Below are positions 46,469-55,748 of a stretch of 64,000 bases of DNA, piece after piece. The translations under genes were made by a program, and so were the position numbers. Position 1 is the first letter of the stretch, and every line of letters begins with the position of its first letter. The DNA comes from Mortierella alpina (Eukaryota > Mortierellomycota > Mortierellomycetes > Mortierellales > Mortierellaceae), in NCBI GenBank assembly GCA_029449245.1, contig JANATF010000008.1, positions 1,550,001 through 1,614,000 of the forward strand, given 5' to 3'. A model generated the notes under the pieces. The model ran no database searches and had not been told where the DNA came from. It saw only the letters and a program-made list of their open reading frames with translations.

Positions 46469-48220
46469 CTACAATTTGGATTCCCTGACCTTGTAAAGAT
46501 CCTTGTGGTGATCCTTGATCATATCGGCGCCTTTCTCAGCAACCATGTAGACAGAGTTCTGGGGGCGACTATCAGGAATGACAGGAATGACGGAAGCATC
46601 AATCAAACGGAGATTCTTGATACCATGGACGCAGAGCTGCGGGTCGACTACTCCCTGGTCGATACTCTTGGACAGGCGAGCGGTACCGGTAGGATGGAAT
46701 GCAGTTTGGCATCGTTCCAACACAACCTTTCTCATTTCTTCATCCGAGTCGAGCGGCATCTCCCAAGGGAACTCACTGATGACGATATCCTTGAAGCCAT
46801 CCCCATTAAGGAGAAGATCGTAGGTCCATCTGATACCCTCACGCATGGCGATGATATCAATCTCGTTGGCAAAGAAATTGAGGTTGATGTTAGGCTGCTC
46901 GAACGGATCAGCACTGTTGAGCTTTACCTCGCCAGCCTCGGACACAGTGCGAACCAGATCCACGACCACAGACATGTATTGGCCCTCCTTCGGTTGCGGG
47001 TAGTGCCATTGAAAGGCACTGCCGAACATACACACAAAGTCGAGCTCAAAGTGAGGTCGTCCACCAGTGGGTTGAAGGGGGTCCAAACCGCCGTTACTAG
47101 CCTTGGCCGCGCGGTAAATAGGGTCCTTCATCAGGTTCTTGTCAATACGGGGGAAACCAACCATCTCCAAGCAACCAGATCCAACAGCGCCGGACTTGTC
47201 TTTGCGGTACTGGGCGGCGGCAGCATTATTGAGGGAACCGGAACGCAGGAGAATGTCGTCCATTCCATAGCCATCCTTGACACGCAGGACAAAGGGAACA
47301 GCGGGGTGGTCGATCAAGTTCTGGCCGACATGGCGCGAGTCGACAATAACCTCAATACCGTGCTTGATCAACTCGTGGGCGGGTCCAACACCACTGAGCA
47401 TCAGGAGCTTAGGACTCTCAAAGACTCCTTGGGAGAGAATGACTTCGCGAGTGGCATAGAAACTGAGCTCGGCGCCGTTGGGTGCGATGACGACCACACC
47501 AGTACAGACTCGAGTGGCCTTGTTGATGATCAGGCGTTTGGAGTGAACCTCGGAGACTATGGTGATATTGGGCTTGTTCTCGAGAAAGAGGTAACTGCCT
47601 GAGCGCTGGCCTTTGTAGATAGTGTCCACACAGTGGTTGAGGCCGTTCATCTTTCCATTGTAAATATCCTCTGTAAGCGGTTCGCCCTTGGAGACCCAAG
47701 CCTTTGTGAGAGCTTCGCGGAAACCTTGCATTTCTGGGATCAACTCAGCGTGAGAGATTGGGAGGGGTCCACCGCCACCGATGCACTTGAGTTCTGGGTC
47801 ATAGAGCTTTTCGTCATCATGGTAAGTTACACTCTTGCGGAGGTACGGAAGAAGGGGGTCCCAGGTCCATTCTTTGCCACCAAACTCTTCCCAGTCGTCA
47901 AAAGTTTCCTTGCAGCCCGGGATCCAGGTGTTGTAGTTGAGAGAGGAGCTGCCGCCGAGGACCTTGCCGCGAGTGTTGGGCTTCTCAATGCGCTCGTAGT
48001 CGTCACGCTTGACTACCGTGGTCTTGTAGGCCCAGTCGTACTTGCTTCCGCGAAGACTCATTGCCTTGGAAGGGGTGGTGATTTCCTCAATCTCGGTGGG
48101 GTTGCCGACTCCGGCCTCGACGATCAGGACACGGACATTGGGGTTTTCGGCGAGACGGCCGGCGACAGTGTTCCCAGCTGTGCCGCCACCAACGATGATA
48201 AAGTCAAAGTGGGCAACCAT
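46469..48220 (-). CDS. GMC-family flavin oxidoreductase (alcohol/choline dehydrogenase type)
   Basis: A single exon of 583 aa from the ATG at 48220. The frame is open upstream to 48349, but the TATATAAA at 48335-48342 lies inside that extension, so the shorter start is right. GMC enzymes oxidise alcohols or sugars with FAD. The nucleotide site is FDFIIVGGGTAGN at residues 5-17, followed by LIVEAG. The first GMC signature reads RGKVLGGSSSLNYNTWI and the second includes SQGVFESPKLLMLSGVGP. The catalytic pair appears to be His in HPTGTARL and Asn in SRPQNSVYMVAEKGADMI. There is no signal peptide, so a cytosolic or peroxisomal place is likely; the C-terminus is ESKL, close to but not a canonical SKL (it ends S-K-L), so peroxisomal targeting by PTS1 is plausible. 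The substrate is unknown. Confidence 0.85.
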   Translation of the reverse strand: MVAHFDFIIVGGGTAGNTVAGRLAENPNVRVLIVEAGVGNPTEIEEITTPSKAMSLRGSKYDWAYKTTVVKRDDYERIEKPNTRGKVLGGSSSLNYNTWIPGCKETFDDWEEFGGKEWTWDPLLPYLRKSVTYHDDEKLYDPELKCIGGGGPLPISHAELIPEMQGFREALTKAWVSKGEPLTEDIYNGKMNGLNHCVDTIYKGQRSGSYLFLENKPNITIVSEVHSKRLIINKATRVCTGVVVIAPNGAELSFYATREVILSQGVFESPKLLMLSGVGPAHELIKHGIEVIVDSRHVGQNLIDHPAVPFVLRVKDGYGMDDILLRSGSLNNAAAAQYRKDKSGAVGSGCLEMVGFPRIDKNLMKDPIYRAAKASNGGLDPLQPTGGRPHFELDFVCMFGSAFQWHYPQPKEGQYMSVVVDLVRTVSEAGEVKLNSADPFEQPNINLNFFANEIDIIAMREGIRWTYDLLLNGDGFKDIVISEFPWEMPLDSDEEMRKVVLERCQTAFHPTGTARLSKSIDQGVVDPQLCVHGIKNLRLIDASVIPVIPDSRPQNSVYMVAEKGADMIKDHHKDLYKVRESKL

Positions 48221-49926
48221 TGTGGAAGAAAGAAAAATTGAAGTGTAGGCGGTGGTGTTGGGTCGAACGAGAAGAGGAGTGTTGTGTGGAGAGAGCACGA
48301 TGTAGTACTGGCAGAAGAACCGGGCACTCGGTAGTTTATATAGCAGCAAGGCGCCTTCAGCAGATGCAGCGAGGGGGCAGTCGATGTCCGAGGACTACGG
48401 ACGCGTCTGGTCAATGACGGGGTGTGGAGAAGGAAAAAACAAATTACCCATCGCTGGGAAGAACCGATTAAATGCCTCGCCAGCGTGCAGGCGGACCATG
48501 CACTCATGCACTCATGCATGGACAGCCTTTGGAGGAGTCATATTCTCCCCTTCCTCGCTCTCTTCTGCTCCCTGCAGGAACTGGAAAGAGAGACACTTTG
48601 ACACTTTGACACGTTGCTGCCCGGCTGCCGTACCTGAACCTCCTCGTGTGTTCTAGTGGTACTTGGCCGAGAATGGTCTAGCGAGTAGTCTACTTAGACT
48701 CTACTAGCGAGCGAGTGAATTGCGCGAGCCAGGACCTCTCTTCAGCTGAGTGCGCAGTGACTGCCGCGCTCCTGCTTTCCACCGTCGATGCTTAAGAAGA
48801 GAGACACGCTCTTTATAACAATATGCCTCTCAAGTCGAATGAGGCTAAGGATCTTAAGAACTACCTGGCAAAGGCGAGAGACACGCTCGATGTGTGCCGT
48901 CAGCAAAGACCCACCAAGGCCGTTTGTCTCTGAAACCAACAAGTCATAATGTCGGCTGGATTATGAATGATATACGCATGTTCATGTATGGTTCACCATA
49001 GCGCGGTCGTCTTGTATCTAGCCCAGAATAGCGAGCATCAGCTACAACCTCCGTGTAACCCGCGAATCAAGGAGCTGTTCTGGTGTGCACGTTCAGAGCG
49101 AACTGAAGCAGCACACGCGGCCCCTGCGTGGAATGTGATTCGCATGGTACAAACTTTGAGTACTCCCCAAAAATTGATTGCTGTAGAACATCAACTTTGC
49201 TATTTTTGTAAGTTTGCAGCCTCACGCCCAGGCAGGGGAGCACCCTCCAACAGCAATGAAGCGCCATGACGCAGAGAGGAAGCCGTCTAAAAGATGGCTG
49301 GCACCGGGGAGGGCACATTCCTCTGCTGACAGATGGGTCGTGAGTTTCGCTTGAACTTTTGCTGGCACCTAATCCTCCTCATTGAACAGAAGCATCGACT
49401 TTACAATGTTCTCTTCCTGCCTCTACCGTCTCTTGCCTCCTCGAGTCCATGGCACTAACAATAGCGCATGTTAGTCAACTTGTTGTGCGATCAAACACTA
49501 GAAGCGAACGAGGGGTTGTTTGTGTATCGCTGTTTTCGGACGACTGTCAGAGCCCGGTGTTGTTGCACTCCCTCAAATAGTTTCTACCAGGTCAGTTGGG
49601 CGTCTCCAGGGAACGCTTTTGGCTCGAAAGCTCATGTCCAACCTGCTGCTCACTCTGCTCGCATCTCTCCACGCCTCGTCTTCTCAACCTTTTTGATTTC
49701 ACTTCTTTTCTTCTTTCTCTTTCTCTCTTCCCTCGTCAACCCACCGCCATCTCCTTTCCTTCCCCTGTGCCTCTTGTAACGACCCCTCCCACCTCTATCT
49801 GACCTGCTCTATTAAAAATCTATTACCCCTAACACTTTCGTTGTTCACCAACACTCTGCAGTCATCCCATTCATTAATACCTACATACAACTGTAACGGC
49901 AATACACCACCGTAAAGAACAGAAAA
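48221..49926. other. Divergent promoter region between GMC oxidoreductase and GPI-type protein
   Basis: There is no gene. Small direct repeats occur: CATGCACT copies at about 48496-48518 and ACTTTGACAC copies at about 48595-48612. A CTAG-rich patch lies at 48650-48715. The right end (49660-49780) is C/T-rich and leads to the GPI-type gene. Confidence 0.4.
48335..48342 (-). promoter_or_regulatory. TATA box of the GMC oxidoreductase gene
   Basis: TATATAAA on the minus strand, 115 bases upstream of the preferred ATG. It fixes the start at 48220 rather than 48349. Confidence 0.6.
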
Positions 49927-50986
49927 ATGCACCTCACGACCACAATCCTCGCCTCAGCTGCAGTCCTCGCCATGAGCGTCGCCGCTCAAGGCCAGATCGC
50001 CTCGCTTGATGCTGCAGACAACTACTGCTTCTTTTTGCCTCCCATGGTCGGAGGTGACATTGCCCAGAACGAGGATTCTGCAATTGCCTTTTGTAACAAG
50101 GCAAACCCCAAGGCCCCCGGAGCAAAGATCTTTCCTGATGGATTCGTCCTTTCAGCTCATTGGGCTTCCAGCGACAGTTGGGTCCAGATCACGGTAAGAA
50201 CGGGGGGTGGTGGTCCTTGAAATCTATCAGGAGCCGTTTTGGAAGTATGGTTCGAGACAACAACAAACGAGGGACTGAACTCTCTCTCACTCTCTCTCTC
50301 TCTCCATTCGTTATCGTGTTCCTCTTTGGCGTACACAGGGCCAGATTGATCCTGCCAAGTATAACCTGAATCCTTGCGATGCTGGCGGTCAGTACGGTAA
50401 GTTAGTTATGGGCAACGGAGTTGTTCACACTTCCTGAATCGGTGACAGGCACACACTAACATCCTGTTACCCTTCTCCGTGTTGCTAAAATACCCATCTA
50501 GACATTCGCGCCCCTGTCGGTGCTTCCTGTGCTGGGTTTAACTATTTTGTGAACGTGATTGAGCCCACAGACGGTGTTTACGGCATGAAGTGCTGTCAGA
50601 ACAAGGAAGACTGCGTTGTCTCCAAATCGACCTATGGTGTCCGTGTCATCTACGGTTCCCAATACGACTACTCAGGTCCCCGTCCTGATGGACCCTTGCC
50701 TGCGTCTTTGGGTTGTGTGAACGGAAGCTTACCTGGAGGAAGCAACACTACTGTACCATCAGCTTCCGTCCCCTCTTCGCCCTCGGCCTCTGCCTCCGTC
50801 ACCATTGGCAGTGTTACTGGTAGCGCCTCGATCTCAAACCCTGCGGAAACCTCGTCTGCTGCCTCGCCATCTGCAAGCGCGGCACCTAACAAGGCGAACG
50901 ATTCCACGCGTGCTGGATCGAGCAACATGGTTATGACAGCTGCGACTGCTCTCTTTGCGTCCGCGCTCGGCCTTTTCTTGGCGTAG
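49927..50986 (+). CDS. Secreted Cys-containing protein with probable GPI anchor
   Basis: Exons are 49927..50193, 50339..50396 and 50502..50986 (269 aa). A signal peptide of about 20 residues (ILASAAVLAMSVAAQ) leads to a compact domain with DNYCFFLPPMVGGDIAQNED, GQIDPAKYNLNPCDAGGQY and a cysteine pair in MKCCQNKEDC. About 85 Ser/Ala/Thr-rich residues follow, and the C-terminus is a hydrophobic stretch (MVMTAATALFASALGLFLA) as in GPI precursors. I recognise the layout from wall proteins of this fungal group but know no function. A CT microsatellite fills part of intron 1 (50281-50307). It ends 80 bases from the convergent dynamin-like gene. Confidence 0.75.
50281..50307 (+). repeat. CT microsatellite in an intron
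   Basis: A (CT)n run with one interruption lies inside intron 1 of the GPI-type protein gene, close to the acceptor, where it extends the polypyrimidine tract. Confidence 0.8.
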
Positions 50987-51025
50987 ATGGAACATTCAAT
51001 GATGCATTTCATTGTGTTTTTTTTC

Positions 51026-51031
51026 AATAAA
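51026..51031 (+). terminator. Candidate polyadenylation signal AATAAA
   Basis: AATAAA lies 40 bases after the stop codon of the GPI-type gene and 35 bases before the stop codon of the convergent gene, so the two 3' ends probably overlap. Confidence 0.4.
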
Positions 51032-51065
51032 AAGTTCCTTTATGTCGATGTCCAACTTTGAACGT

Positions 51066-53658
51066 CTAAAACTTGATCTCATCCTCTCCTTTGGCTTCAC
51101 GCTTGATGCCCGTAAGGACCTTTCGCTGTTCCAGAGATCTGAGTAGGCGATCGCTCAAGTTCTTGTCCAGTGTTTGAACAACACTTGACAAGGGCTTCAC
51201 AATCGTTTTGTTAACCTGTTCTTGGTACGTGCTCTATTATCAGAAGTGTGCGCGACATCGGAAGTGAGACATTTAGACACTCGGTTCTGTTACTCTCCAC
51301 AATAAACGAACGATGGAAAAAAAACTTACAACAATATCCTGCTTCAACTGCTCAGCCAACGCATTTGCCTCCGCCTTGAACTCATTCTCAGCAGCCTTCC
51401 ACCGGACCTGCATGTACCCCAATCCAGCCAGCGCCAACAGCGACCCACTCGTCAAATAAATCTCTGGTGGGAACTGTTGCGCCAGGCCCAGTCCCGTAAA
51501 CAGTGCAGTGCCTTGCAGACCCAACCCCTGAGCCAGCGTGACCTGGCCTCGCCTCTGAAGTCGCTCCAGTGCACCGGGTCGACCAGCCTCCAGAGTTCGT
51601 TCCATGGCAGGTGTGCCATAGGCATTCCGATGCCTCCATACAATGTTGCTGACCACGAACGCATCCTTGTCCTTGATCTCTTGTTGCGTATCGTCCTGAG
51701 CATGACTGAGTAGTTGACGTGCGGAGGCCAGATCCTGTAAAACAGCCGTACTTCCGATGGGCTTGCTTTGTTCCATCTTTTCAGCAAGGGTATCCATGGC
51801 CTTGAGTGTCGCCCTGAAGGCCTCTTGAGAGCTTTGATGCAGACGGCCCAGTGCGTATGCCATCTAAAGAATGAGAAAAAGCGCGCAGAAAAAGACATTG
51901 AAGAAAGGGTATCGGACAAAGATGAGTGAGTGGGACCCTTTTTTACAAGACTCGAGTTTTTCAATGGCAATGTGAGGGAAGAGGGGGGGAGGGGGAAAGG
52001 ACCAGCATTTCCACGTACGCGATGTTCCGTCTCTGCAAAGGCGCCTGCACTCCACTGTTCATGCATACGCTCAGCAATCTCGCCACTTCTGGCAAACAGC
52101 ATCCAGAAGGGAACTTCGGATTTGAAAAAGTGATCAAGGACCGTCCTCATCTGCCTCACATCCTTGTCAACCTCCCCGTCCGTGACCTGAGCGACCATCC
52201 TCTCCTGCTCTTGGAGCTCAATCCGCTTAATCTCCTGCGTAGCCAATTCCGAGAGTCGGTCCACCTGTGCGAATGTCTCCAAACGGCCGTTCAGTCGACT
52301 CTCCATGTTTTCAATACCGGAGGTCATCAGCTCACGACACCTCGTCAACAATGCGATTTGTCGGTGTTGTCTGCCCTGCTGCGTAGCACCCTCCCCCATG
52401 AGCGTGCTCGCCACCAACTTCTGAAGCGTTCCGACGTTTTCCAGATACTGATCCTGCTGAGATTTGGAGGAGGATCGCGAGGGGGCAGACAAAGTCATGA
52501 TAGCGGGGATGGGTTCCGGATTGGAGATACGGAGGACTTTCATAACTGCCGAGTCTCTGCTCTGGATGTTGCTATATCCTTGGCTAGAAGATCGGACGGC
52601 ATGTGCGAGGTTGGCCTTGATGTTGGCTATTGTCAGTGCTTCCGATGACGAGTCCGAGCCAGTCATATCGGCGACCACAAGAATGTGAGATTTGTGCCGA
52701 TATCGGTTCAAAAAGTACTGTTCCCGTTCCATAGAGAGTTGGCGCTGCGCATCAGTCCGAAGTAGAACCAAGTCGCTGTTGTACACAATGTCGTCCATGG
52801 TCATATCATCGAGATCCACGCCTTTGAGATCCGAAAAAAATACAGAGAAAAGTTGCCGTTAGGGCTCGGAACAACTTGTTGTGTGCCTCGTACCACAACT
52901 ATACTCTTTTTGTTCACTGTCTTGAAGAACTTACCAGGAGTTTCAACAATCTCTCCACCATCCTTTTCAGTCATGCCTTCTAACCAACTGATCGGTGTCT
53001 TCTCCACGTTTTCTATGCCATCCTCCACAAGCTCATATTGAGATCCATATCGCACGCGATGCACTTTCCCCGTTTCCTTGGCGGATCGTCGAACGTTTTG
53101 CTCGCTAGGCAGAAGCAAGTCCATGATAGAGTCCTGCCCACTGGTCTCGCCAATCACTATCATTACAAAACATGCATTCATTCAAGCGGATTAGGAGACG
53201 CTTGCAGGCAGCCATGCAGTCAGAGTTAGTTCCAATCAAAAAACATCTTAAGCTTTACCCGCAACACGGAGGCGCGTGTGCTCTTGCTCCAGATCTGTGA
53301 TGGCTGCATTCATGCGTCTAGCCCAGTACTGTGCTTCCTGATCATCTAGTGGCGTTGTGTCCGACTTCTCAGAGGGAGCATCCTGGATCTGGCAAAGCAT
53401 GTCCATCGACGTCAGCAGCTTTCGCTTCTGCGTCTCGAACGAGATAGAACGATGGGCATCCTTGGTGCTGTTTAGGTTACTGCTAGGCAAAGGCGTGTCC
53501 ATGTCGTCGGGTATACTGCTGCTGCTGCTAGCAGAGGCGGCGGCAGCGGCGGCGCGTGTGTCATTGGCGGAGTGGATGCGAGCCCGCGAAGCGGCATGAA
53601 GGCGGACTCCTGATGCCAGTCGAGTGACAGCTCTGGTCCTTGTGCACTGCAAAATCAT
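51066..53658 (-). CDS. Mitochondrial dynamin/Fzo-like membrane protein with degenerate P-loop
   Basis: Exons are 53259..53658, 52935..53156, 52019..52821, 51330..51863 and 51066..51233 (708 aa). The Arg/Ala/Ser-rich N-terminus lacking acidic residues looks like a mitochondrial presequence. A dynamin-type GTPase layout follows: VIGETSGQDS at about 134-143 in the P-loop place, ETPGVDLDDMT in the G3 place, then VYNSDLVLLRTDAQRQLSMERE and HILVVADMTGSD in the G4 place. The P-loop lysine is missing and G4 is not TKxD, so GTP binding is doubtful. The second half is helical with a membrane hairpin (about 592-625) and charged coiled-coil ends. A role in inner-membrane or mitochondrial shape is inference from the family. 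The name of an orthologue escapes me; a non-GTPase coiled-coil membrane protein is the alternative. Confidence 0.6.
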
Positions 53659-53880
53659 GCCAAAATGGTACTCAGAACGGAATGCGGTGCTCCTTTGATG
53701 CTTGTCACCCTGTCGAAGGTTGACCCGAGGTTGAATACAACGAGAAGTCGATGGATGTCAACGGATGTCGATGGTTAAACTCCTCGGCCCGATCTGGCGG
53801 GGCATTCAGTCAGGAACAGTCTGTGGCTTAGCAACGAGTTTTAATTGTGTGCGCGACAAGGATATAGTACTCAAGAGGCT

Positions 53881-55571
53881 TCACCCGTAGACAGCAGCTG
53901 CCCAGTCGGCATTCGCACGCGTCTTGTCATAGAAACCATGGAAAAACGGACCGATCTCTGCAAGGACATCCGACGCCTGCAGTGCTCGATGGTGCTTCTC
54001 GTAGGCAAGGTGGGAGCATTGCCGGTTGATCACGCACGCGCCAAAGCACGCCGTGAGCGCAATGTCCTCCTTCGCAACAGGGTGCGAGTGCTCCCAGACA
54101 CCCTTCTCGTAGGCGAGACCCCATGCAAGGGAGGTTGCAATCAGCCCCGTTAAGATATCACCCTGCCCACCAGATCGCTTCAATCCGCCCTCATTCGTGA
54201 CAATGTGGACTAGCCATAGCGTTTCAGAGATGATAATCAGCATTTCACGCTTCCTGAATAGACCAGCCTACAAAGAAGTTTCGTCAATCTGGGTATCGGG
54301 CAATTGTATGATCTGCTTACCCTTTGTGCCGTCAGAGATCACATCCGCGTCTCCCTTCTCAATGATAGTGACGCCGCCCAATGCTCGAGCCAACTTTTGA
54401 GCGGGAGGTTCATCTGATTCCCGATCTTTCGCGTCAATTTTCTATATAACGGACGTATTAGAACTCTTTCGAACCCTACGCGAGCTTCGACGTCTCATAT
54501 GCCACACTCACCATAACGTCGCATAGTCTACCGAACTCGACCAAGTTAGGCGTCAACACTGCCTTGGTGTATCCCTGCACCAGACCAGGCTCGTTCTGAA
54601 CGAGGAATAGTCCATCCTATCAATCGTGGCAGTGTCATTGTGGTCAGTAGGCAGTGCAATCGACCCGACCCCACTGTGATACCATACTGGAGCAGGTGAA
54701 CTTTACCGCATCGATAACAATCGGCATCTCCAGTTCCTTGGCCTTTTCAATAGCGTGTTTAGCACTCTGGAGCATGCCTTTATCTCTGGACAATCCCGGG
54801 CCAATAACGAGCACATGCACGCGTTGCAACAGCGCACCAATGTCGTCGAACGTTTGTGCCCAAATCTGCTGGGATGCCTTGGATTCCTGCACGCTGTTTG
54901 CGGCTCGAATCCTGATATACGGATGAACAATCAGATCTGGGGAATAAGACTTGATAGCCGTGGCTGCATCCTCATCGCAAATGATGTTGCACAAGTCGGC
55001 TCCAAGTCTCAATGCTCCCATGCCACTAAAGTAAGGTGCGCCCGTGTAGCTAGAAACCAGAAGTGAGGTCCACGAAAGTAGGAGGTGGAATGAATTTGGC
55101 CGTCAGAAAACTTCCTCAGAATGACACTGCCCAAAGACTCTCGCTCAAAATATTCACACGTACTCGCTAGAGCCTCCGAGGATCCCAATGCGTCCTGAGG
55201 GAGGAAAGAAGAGGAGCGATCAGGAAACAGGATAGTCGAGACTGAAGGGTTGCTGCGCAAACTCACTTCTCAAACAAATAGAGGATACCTCCTTGGCCTT
55301 TATGAAGGTGCGCCGAGAGTGGAGGCACCAGGCTGCGATATTGAGCATAAGTTGGAATTGTCGCAGCGCGCCGCTGTTGGTCACTGAGCTTGGACATGTT
55401 TTCTGTTGTGTATCGGCGTTGTGCACTGAAGCGTTGCTGTGCTGTGGTGTGAGGCAAGGGTGGGAGAGCGCGAATCACTGGCGGGATTGTAGCGGGTTGG
55501 GTGGTCACGAGGTTGCAAAGGCGTTGAATGGCAGATGGATGCAGCAGAGCGCGGAATGTGGCCCGATGCAT
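53881..55571 (-). CDS. ATP- or ADP-dependent NAD(P)H-hydrate dehydratase
   Basis: Exons are 55289..55571, 55164..55194, 54707..55049, 54512..54616, 54321..54441 and 53881..54209 (403 aa). The enzyme repairs hydrated NADH and NADPH (metabolite repair, partner of the NAXE epimerase). Ribokinase-like motifs are present: RIGILGGSSDYTGAPYFSG, LVIGPGLSRDKG, IVIDADGLFLV, LTPNLVEFGRL, and GGLKRSGGQGDILTG, with the catalytic Asp in GQGD. The first 58 residues are Arg/Ala/Thr-rich like a mitochondrial presequence, and an internal Met at 59 (MSKLSDQQ) could give a cytosolic form, as known for this enzyme in other eukaryotes. Exon 2 is only 31 nt; its donor GA|GTACGT restores the conserved YTGAPYF. The promoter is at most 177 bases, up to the SIN3 stop. 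Confidence 0.88.
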
Positions 55572-55699
55572 GGGAAGGAAAGAGCGAAAGGATCAAAGTG
55601 TACGCACGCCCCAGCGCATGCAGTTGAAGGCACGTCACTTGGTGTCACTTGGGATCAAGAGTTATCCAAATTTATTACATTGAGAATTGCGAAGAGTGG

Positions 55700-55728
55700 T
55701 GTGTGTGTGTGTGTGAGTGAGAGAGAGA
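55700..55728 (+). repeat. GT/GA microsatellite between SIN3 and NAD(P)H-hydrate dehydratase
   Basis: A (GT)n run followed by GAGTGAGAGAGAGAG lies in the short spacer between the SIN3 stop codon and the dehydratase start codon, so it sits in SIN3 3' flank and dehydratase promoter at once. Confidence 0.75.
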
Positions 55729-55748
55729 GGACGAAGACACACCCACAA

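Noticed and set aside
46505-47602. 365-codon open frame opposite the GMC oxidoreductase
   Set aside because: Antisense shadow of the conserved coding exon, with no domain.
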